Source: Plicaturopsis crispa FD-325 SS-3
Lineage: Eukaryota > Basidiomycota > Agaricomycetes > Amylocorticiales > Amylocorticiaceae
Length of the DNA: 64,000 nucleotides
Direction of reading: 5' to 3'
Assembly (NCBI GenBank): GCA_000827205.1
Contig: KN832567.1
Coordinates: forward strand, 906,540-970,539
In this document: positions 57,503 through 64,000 of the stretch, piece after piece
How positions within the stretch are numbered: the first letter of the stretch is position 1
Layout of the letters: the number at the start of each line of letters is the position of its first letter
Notes under the pieces: model-generated
Database searches by the model: none
The model's input: only the letters and a program-made list of their open reading frames with translations
Told to the model about the DNA's origin: nothing
Position numbers and translations under genes: made by a program

Positions 57503-59000
57503 TCACCAGCCAAGGCGCTCGATGGTCCAGCCCATCACCTCCCCCTTCTCATCTACTTTGTTGCAGATCCGCTGGTTCTTGTTCAGCGCGCTGATTTTGG
57601 CGACATCTTCTTCCGCAAGCTTGACCGGCTATCGCAATAACCATTAACAATATTCTAAGGAAAGGGGGGGGGGGAGTGCGCGTACGTTGAGATTCTCGAC
57701 CTGGCGTCCGGGGTTCTTGCTGCTTGGGACTGCGGTCACGCCGCGGGCGATGTGCCACCCGAGGATGACTTGCGTGGGCATCGCGTTGTACTTTCTAGCA
57801 ATCTCCACGATTGTTGGGTCCGCGCGCACAGAATCGTAGCCTTGAGCCACATTTGTTAGACAAATGCGCGTATATCTCTAGCAGGGGGTTGGGACTGACC
57901 ACTCGGTGTGTATGCGGTAATAACAATACCCTTCTTCTTGGAGTACTCTAAGAGCTCGGGCTGCGCGAGGTAAGGGTGCAGTCTTGTAGGGATATAAATA
58001 TCAGAGACGGGAAGTATAAGTGACGAGATGTACACTCACTCAACCTGGTTAACGGCGGGCACCACTTTCGCCGTTGTGAAAAGCTGCTCTAGGCTGTGCA
58101 GTCGGGCTTATCGTTAATATATGCCGGGGCTTTGAGCAGAATCACGTACGTCTTGATAGAGAAATTGCTGACGCCGATTGCCTTTGCCTTCCCGGTGGCG
58201 GCGACCTTTTCCATCTGTGCCCAAGTATCGTTGAAGCTCCAGTCCTCGACAATGTCGTAGGAGCCGTCGGGCTTCTTTGGTACAAGCGTACCTTGCGCAA
58301 TATATGAGTTGCCGTTGTGTACACCTACACAGGAAGAACCTACCACCAGGAATATATCTGAACGCTTGAGGCCAGTGGACGAGATACTGCACAAAGCGGA
58401 TGTGATGAAAAGCGGGCACGCTGGGTAGATATAGTACGGATACTGACGAGATCGACGTAATCAAGCCCCAAGTTGTCCAGACTTTCCTGGAAGGCCTCCT
58501 CTACGCGAGAGTGGTGGTTCCATCTACAGCATGCCGTTCCCGACGTCAGATAGAATCACGAACAGTGGATGATATTACTAACGAGAGCTTGGTAGTGACG
58601 AAGATCTCCTCCCGCGGAACACCCGATGCCCGTATGGCTTCACCAACGGACTTCTCAGTACCTGTGTTGATGTATATCAGAGTAGGGGCGACACAGACTT
58701 AGCTATTGCTCACCGTAGAAATACGCGGTGTCGAGGTGGCGATAGCCAGCCTGCACACCAGGATCAATTCAGGATCACCGCTGATTTCATCATGTTCCGC
58801 ACCTTTAGTGCGGTGAGGACCCAGTCTTTTGCTGCATCGCGGCTGGATTGTTCCCATCCGCCCCAAACTCCAAGCCCTACCGGTAGGTATTATGATAAGT
58901 TTATGATCCGCCACACTCGTAATCGATCGCTGCGATCAGGCGTACCTATGGCTGGAATGGACGCTCCGGTGTTCAGCTTCAGCGAGGGAATGGCAGACAT
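57503..59000 (-). CDS. Aldo-keto reductase
   Basis: The start at 59000 ([19 protein letters not shown]) is preferred over 59078 because it aligns with the usual AKR N-terminus. Spliced exons read [32 protein letters not shown] (catalytic Asp and Tyr), [23 protein letters not shown] (catalytic Lys), [17 protein letters not shown] (catalytic His) and [19 protein letters not shown]. Then [49 protein letters not shown] and a C-terminal [13 protein letters not shown] with TGA at 57503-57505. About ten short exons, roughly 320 residues. All four tetrad residues are present, so an active NADPH-dependent cytosolic reductase of carbonyls is expected, close to fungal Gcy1/glycerol dehydrogenase types. 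It is convergent with the Pls-like gene. Confidence 0.88.
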
Positions 59001-59673
59001 AATATCCCTGTAGTTATCTGATGGGTCCTGTAAGTCTTCAAGCTTCAGGGTGCGCAGTGAGTGGACAGTGGGAACCAAAGCCGAAGGGAGGTCTGTGCTT
59101 ACTTATGCGATTGCTGCATAGCTTATAAGTAAGTACATCCTGCCTGATACTTATAGGTAACGTCCAAAGTTATCAGCCCTTCAAAGTCAGCGAAATTGGC
59201 GGAATCCTTCACACTCGGTGTTGTCTCGGACGGTGCTGCACACCTCTCATGACGCAATTGCACGGAGCATCGGCGTCCCTATGCTCTCCCTTCATGACTA
59301 AATGCTCGTGAGGGTCCCGCCCGACGACGCAAGAAAGCCCCTCCATAGCACAGGCACTAATGAAGGGGGCATCGGAGACGAGAAATGACCATGCGAGCTA
59401 GTTCGAGCAGGATGGGGGCCCGACGCTGAGTGCGAGAATAGGCGTGGGCGGTTGAAACCTGTAATCTAAGCCCAGGTTAGAGTCAGTGCCCATTACTATA
59501 GCTTGCAAACTGCACGAGTTTACGGTGTTCAGCACTCTTCGTCCGATTACGGCCAAGATCCTCGTCAAGGATGTCTGTAAAAATGAGCGCGAGACACGGT
59601 CGAACGGGAATAAATCCATTATCCGTATTACTATCGCACCCATACTTGCATGCATACAGCTGCTGCCGCAGCA
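59001..59673. other. Intergenic between aldo-keto reductase and PEX3
   Basis: Promoter side of the aldo-keto reductase and 3' flank of PEX3. No gene is recognised. Confidence 0.5.
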
Positions 59674-61615
59674 TCATCGAAACCGGTCTTCGAAGCCTGC
59701 AAACACGACAGCAGATAGCGCGGCCACCTCTCTCGTGCCCGTGATATCCTATGTACAATAAAATCATCCCAAAATCAGCATGATTCCACGGCGGTAAAAA
59801 AGCAAAAAAAGCACTCGCGTCGACAAGCTCGTTCGGCAGGCCCTCGAGGGCGAGGCGGCCCCACCGCGCTAGGCCCGGGAGCATGCCGGCGAGGCGCAAC
59901 TGGACATCCACCCCGCTCGCCTCATCACCGGCGCTGTCCACGAATACGTACCGCTCGAGCCCGTCGAAGAGAACGCCCGTGGCACGGTCGAGGCACACCT
60001 CCAGCACGAGCGCAAAGTCAGACGATGCGAGACACGAATGCGTCGCGTCGAGGAGGGCCGAGAACGCCGGGTCGGGGTGGCTGGGCGACGCGGCCCCGCC
60101 CTGCGTCAGGACGTGCTGCAGGGTCTCGGGCGTCGGCGGCAGGAGCGCAGAAGTGAAACTATATTCCGCGTTCAGCGATGAGGATACGCGTAAAGGGACG
60201 AAGTACGGACGTACTCTATCCGCCGCCCCGTGCCCTCAGACGTGAATTCGCGCTCGATGCGCCTGCGTACATCGTCAACCAAGCGGTGGAAATCGTGAAT
60301 CCCGAGTTTGGTCTTCAGGGACACGCTGTACGGTGTACTGGTCAGCCGGTCCGGTCATGCAAACTCGGTGGTGCAAACAACGTGCCTATCAAGTACCTCC
60401 TCGACGCCCCTGCGCACGCGCTCCCCGATGTCCTTCCATCCCACATGCAGCAGCCACCAGCTCAGCGTCAAGTACCGCACCGCAACTTCCTCGGTGACCT
60501 CTTCCTCGTCTGGCACCCCGGTCTCCGGGTCTAGAGGAGACAGCAGCCCCGCGCCGCCCATCAACAGCCCTGATATCGACAGACTTGCCTCGAGCTGCTC
60601 CCGCATTCGCTCGTCGCGTTCGAGCTGTAGCACCGACTGCACGTATCTTGCGCGCGCGAGGAGCGTTAGCTGGAGGGTCGTGAAGAGGGAGAGAAGCGTT
60701 GTGGAGTAGAGAATGGTGAGAGTACGCGTGAGGGCTGCGGCGCGTCAAGAAGTGGGGATGGACACGAGGCTAGGGAGACGCACTGAGTATCTTCACTTCG
60801 TTCCAGAGTTCTGATTTGCTTTTGGTGCTTGCAGACGACGGTTGTGAGCTGAGCGCTTCCGACTAAGTACAGACGAAGTCAGCATCTGTACTCCCTTGAG
60901 ACAGGATTCGCTTCGTACCGAGACGGATTCTCCATCTCCATAGCTGAGAGCAGAGCTTGCAGTGGAGATGATAGAGTCTGATAGTCGCGGACCCACAGAG
61001 TGCAGTTCAGGTCTTGCTTCGCCTGCAAACGACGGGTGTCGTTCAGAGCCCTCGACAGAGAACTGGTCCACCCAGCTAGTTGACGACTCGCTCAGATTCG
61101 AGTTATCGTTGACACCTGAATATGATGATAAAGACGCTGAGCCAGCATCCGACCGTGCATCACGCTCGTCTAGCATTTCGGCGCTCGAAGCAATGCTCGA
61201 TTGCGATTGTGCGAGTGGCGAGGGCGATATCGACCTGGAGCGTAGCGAAGAGGTAGCCTTCGAAGCCCTCGACCGTGACTGCAGCTCGTTCGTTACACCC
61301 TCGACGTCCATTTCTTCGAGTATATGCCTGCCCAGGGTTGGCATAAGGGCCATTATAGTATACGATACATCTTCCTGATTCTGTTGGAATCGCCGCCGCA
61401 GACTACGCCAGTTCCTCAGTCTGCTACGCGTCCGGGAAATGTTCTTTGACGACTCACTTGTCCCGGACCACTTTCTCTTCCATGACCTTTTCCTTCACTT
61501 CCTCCAGCCGCTCGACGACATACCGACCGACGAGATACGCGCCCCCAATTACGCCAGTTGTCTTCGCAAGTCCGCCACGGCGATCGTAGACGTACGCTTT
61601 AACTGATTCCAGCAT
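59674..61615 (-). CDS. PEX3: Peroxin 3 (peroxisomal membrane biogenesis factor)
   Basis: Starts MLESVKAYVYDRRGGLAKTT at 61615 (exon 61615-61458), with the N-terminal membrane anchor GVIGGAYLVGRYVVERLEEV. Exon 2 (from 61402) reads LRRRFQQNQEDVSYTIMALM, TLGRHILEEMDVEGVTNELQ and a Ser-rich segment. Later parts are KSELWNEVKILT, TLTILYSTTLLSLFTTLQLT, VRYLTLSWWLLHVGWKDIGE and SVSLKTKLGIHDFHRLVDDV. The end is LARWGRLALEGLPNEL, then REVAALSAVVFAGFEDRF-R with TGA at 59674-59676. One intron (60338-60385) appears to use a GC donor (GCACGT). Pex3 anchors Pex19 on ER and peroxisome membranes and is needed to insert peroxisomal membrane proteins. The last splice junction is the least certain. Confidence 0.92.
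60338..60385 (-). other. Probable GC-AG intron in PEX3
   Basis: Minus strand: exon end GAT AG, then GCACGT … GACCAG and exon TACACC. It joins EEVLD-S-TPYSVSLKTKL in phase; canonical GT donors nearby do not restore the conserved downstream frame. Confidence 0.55.
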
Positions 61616-61962
61616 GGTATGCTTGTAGTGATGCGCTGTGACAGGTGCATTTGGCGTCGCGTCGAAGGAGACCGCTGGAAACACATGATGCGCGCGCCGG
61701 GTACACAGGCCACTTGAGTCAACACTTCGTTTTGCGTATCTCACTAGGCAATAAAACGTACAGCATGCGCTGGAAACAAGCAAGACGGTACTTGTAGCTC
61801 GCTACTGTTGCGGCCGGTATGCAATCGAGGTGGACGTCGAACTTGAGGCTGAAGCAATGACCGGGTCGGTCCATGGAGTTACGTAATCCTCTATCGAGCA
61901 TGCGAGTGCGACTCTGACAGAACTGATTCAGTGATTCCACAACTTGTCCTCGGCATACAACA
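61616..61962. promoter_or_regulatory. Bidirectional promoter between PEX3 and the small membrane protein gene
   Basis: The two start codons are 347 bp apart and point outwards, so both genes share this region. No specific element stands out. Confidence 0.5.
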
Positions 61963-62441
61963 ATGGTAAGACATAGCACAGTCCTGCATATCTGGTCCCG
62001 CTAAATTTTGTGCAGGGAGGAGGCGGCAGATATCCTTACCCAAAGACCGTTTGGTCTCCAGCAGGTGCGTGCTCACCGGTTTTCAGTGCCGAACGATTAC
62101 TGACGGAAAACAACAGGTGGTTGGTGGACGCGCCCGTCAAACTGGAAGAGCAACAGCATCATCATATTCGGTGGCATCGTCGCGCTGTCGTACGGTGTAG
62201 CAACGGTCAGCTGGGCTCACGAGGTGTGTCTCTGCGACCCTTCGTCACTTTCTCTCTCGCTGATTCCGATGGTGCATACAGTGGAGAAGTGTCCAGCCGT
62301 TCCGCCCGATACCGTCTATGAAGGTGCGTCCGTTTTGGATCTCTCCTTGTGTGCTGTGCGGCCCGTTGAAGTCAGTTATAGTGGGCGAAACAATATACGG
62401 ACGAGGCGGCGGCGAAATCTGCGGAGACGCCCTCGACATAA
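61963..62441 (+). CDS. Small single-membrane-span protein (86 aa), probably mitochondrial
   Basis: Five exons (61963-61965, 62016-62064, 62117-62223, 62282-62323, 62382-62441) total 261 nt, giving 86 residues and TAA. The protein reads MGGGGRYPYPKTVWSPAGGW, then WTRPSNWKSNS, a hydrophobic span IIIFGGIVALSYGVATVSW, AHEWRSVQPFRPIPSMKWAK and QYTDEAAAKSAETPST. The layout (YPYPK.VWSP.GGWW, one span, EWR…P.RPIPS) is one I associate with conserved small fungal proteins thought to be mitochondrial inner-membrane proteins. A complex I accessory subunit role is possible but unproven. The first coding exon is only the ATG, followed directly by GTAAGA. All intron phases agree. Confidence 0.78.
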
Positions 62442-63099
62442 AATCACATATATCCCTACAGCCTAGTTGCCGTCAATCAAATCTCTTCATTCTGGGCTCT
62501 AGATGTCCCAACCGATTATCTGTCAAGCTCGAAATAGGATCCCAGCAGCGATGTGTCCGCGAAGTGTGGTAGACAGCACTTGTTTCCGTCCGGTATTTCT
62601 CGCAGTCAATGTCGAAATCATGAAGACCTCCCGTTCGTTTAAGTTCTAGGAATCGCACTTGTTGGTGAGCGGTTATCTTGCGAACTTGCCTGTAATCACT
62701 ACCACCAAGCCGTCACCCTCCAGCTCTGGATATCAGGAGCCTCCATATATGTTATGCACCATGTCCTGCTCAAAGTACGTGCTGTGTCGCATAAAATGAA
62801 GTACTGAGGTCCGTGGAATGCCATTGTCAGGTTGCACCCCTGTCCACCCTCCCTCGCCGCCCAACGCTTAACGACCGCCAAACTGTGGCATCTCATTTGG
62901 ACAGTGTGCAGTGCATCAGGGTAAACGTGTGCATAAGCCAACCTGTTTGCTCCTCATCATTCAGTGTGCGAACGCCCCGACCTGATTATAGCTCCCGTTG
63001 ACCGCACTCGGACGCTCTATCTGGCCGTGTCAGTCGGTGCGACTCCTCACACAACATCCGAGCATATCTGTACGAGCAAGGCCTCGTCAGTCGATCGTC
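62442..63099. other. Intergenic
   Basis: No gene, RNA or repeat recognised in this stretch. Confidence 0.5.
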
Positions 63100-63333
63100 G
63101 ATGCAGCAAGGGGCAGCTCTCCACGACGAACAAAGACGGCCGACGAAAAAAACACGCACCGAAATCCGTTTCTCACTAAGGTATATACACCCCGTGTGGT
63201 TGCAGCAGGTCGAAGGTGCAGCGCTGCAGCTATAGCCGCGCGGAATGCACTGGGGCGCGTGTGGCTTTACTGCGGCGGCGAGGGTGGCGGTGGCGAGGAC
63301 GAGTAGCGCGAGAGCGGATTTGATAGCATGCAT
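63100..63333 (-). CDS. Small cysteine-rich secreted protein
   Basis: Starts MHAIKSALALLVLATATLAA at 63333, a strong signal peptide, then KPHAPQCIPRGYSCSAAPST and CCNHTGCIYL. Cysteines follow C-x6-C-x6-CC-x4-C, the spacing of knottin-like secreted peptides. A GTGAGA or GTATATA donor near 63178-63190 probably leads to a second exon from about 63108 (NMLGCCVRSRTD or a similar tail), giving about 60-65 residues. Without splicing the frame runs on to 62986 with no clear features. Candidate small secreted or effector-like protein; the 3' end is uncertain. Confidence 0.55.
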
Positions 63334-63546
63334 GTTCGACGTTCAGCGTTGGAATTAGAACTGTAATCGGGCTCTGGACGGGGTGTAGTGCTTAGAACTG
63401 AGTAAGTGGCTTCTCTGTTTGCCCAACGTGACCTGGACGTGGTGCTGACGTGTCACCTCCCACGTCCATCTAGATTCTACAACGCAAACAACCCGCGACA
63501 GCGATTGAACGCCTTCGGACTACATGCTGCTCGCAGCATGTTTCAT

Positions 63547-63954
63547 TCAACTATCGAGCGGTCGATTCACGCAGGTAAGCCCAGTACTCATACTGTCTTG
63601 CGGCCGATTTGATCGATCCCAAGTATACAACAGTCGACGCACTTTATAAGATCTAGAGCCGCGAGCCTGGTCACCGTGACGGCGATGCGAAGGTGCAAAA
63701 CGGCGTACTTGTGCGTACACGCCTTCCACCATGATCTTGCCCATGAAATTCACGACTAAGCGTAGATAGTCGCCGACGAGCGCGGCATCGCTGGGGTTCG
63801 GGCGCTCGGGCAGACTGCAGTGCTTATAGGTCAGTGGATTGTTTACTCTTCTCAGGTACTTACCGCTACGACCAGCAGGGTTCACTACACGTGCTCTGTG
63901 TCTCAGCATCTGCTGGTCCACGCCGTGTTGTATATCTCGTGGATGTTGCGCCAC
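63547..63954 (-). CDS. Possible exon(s) of an unknown gene at the window edge
   Basis: A minus-strand frame contains a protein-like segment (PERPNPSDAALVGDYLRLVV, NFMGKIMVEGVYAQ) bounded by a CTGCAG acceptor and a GTACGCC donor. The neighbouring exons are unclear and the gene may extend beyond the window. Low confidence. Confidence 0.25.
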   Translation of the reverse strand: MAQHPRDIQHGVDQQMLRHRARVVNPAGRSGKYLRRVNNPLTYKHCSLPERPNPSDAALVGDYLRLVVNFMGKIMVEGVYAQVRRFAPSHRRHGDQARGSRSYKVRRLLYTWDRSNRPQDSMSTGLTCVNRPLDS

Positions 63955-64000
63955 GGTTCACCGCCTGGTGTGCTGGGTCACTACGATGTCAATAAGAATT

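Noticed and set aside
1-64000. tRNA, rRNA or CRISPR features
   Set aside because: No tRNA B-box with a plausible cloverleaf, no rRNA core sequence and no short direct repeats with unique spacers were found by eye.

Overview
The window looks like nuclear DNA of a filamentous basidiomycete, probably an Agaricomycete. Genes are dense and split by many introns of about 48-70 bp with GTACGT/GTGCGT-type donors. Recognisable products include ATG13, PEX3, an ECM14-like M14 protein, A1 aspartic peptidases of polyporopepsin type, an ACS-family transporter and a fungal F-box family. No database could be searched; identities rest on reading spliced protein motifs.

Layout. 1-1657: 3' part of an ECM14-like pseudo-carboxypeptidase (+). 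2188-4397: ATG13 (-). 5390-6396: unknown gene (-). 6714-13749: three secreted aspartic peptidases (-,+,-). 16162-17784 and 27992-29608: two paralogous F-box proteins. 18369-19714 and 24383-25724: two paralogous secreted feruloyl-esterase/PHB-depolymerase-like enzymes. Together these form a duplicated two-gene set around a non-autonomous DNA transposon with long inverted ends (21098-22125) and a protein of tandem amphipathic-helix repeats (22602-23952). 29902-32488: ACS/Dal5-type transporter (-).

33594-44693 is the most unusual part: about 43 imperfect long hairpins of three related families (A, B, C) plus a non-hairpin spacer block (S), arranged as five higher-order repeats in the order B-B-C-A(n)-S. 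The last repeat has expanded to 15 consecutive A hairpins about 200 bp apart. In the inner stem, base changes on one arm are largely matched on the other across families, which suggests structured RNA or selected hairpin DNA. A 339-bp hAT-like MITE sits in one spacer block; homologous blocks keep the empty site.

45768-46925: RING protein (-). 47312-50369: C2H2 zinc-finger protein (-). 51835-57032: a 1,556-residue protein with adenylation and carrier domains followed by three membrane/left-handed beta-helix blocks, the architecture of epsilon-poly-lysine-synthetase-like (Pls-like) NRPSs. 57503-59000: aldo-keto reductase (-). 59674-61615: PEX3 (-), divergent from an 86-residue single-membrane-span protein (61963-62441, +) whose first coding exon is the ATG alone. 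About 63100-63333: small cysteine-rich secreted protein (-).

Functionally the region mixes core cell biology (autophagy, peroxisome biogenesis) with secreted hydrolases, a transporter and a putative peptide synthetase. Exon borders were placed by eye from splice signals, reading phase and family conservation; those described as checked give an intact reading frame.
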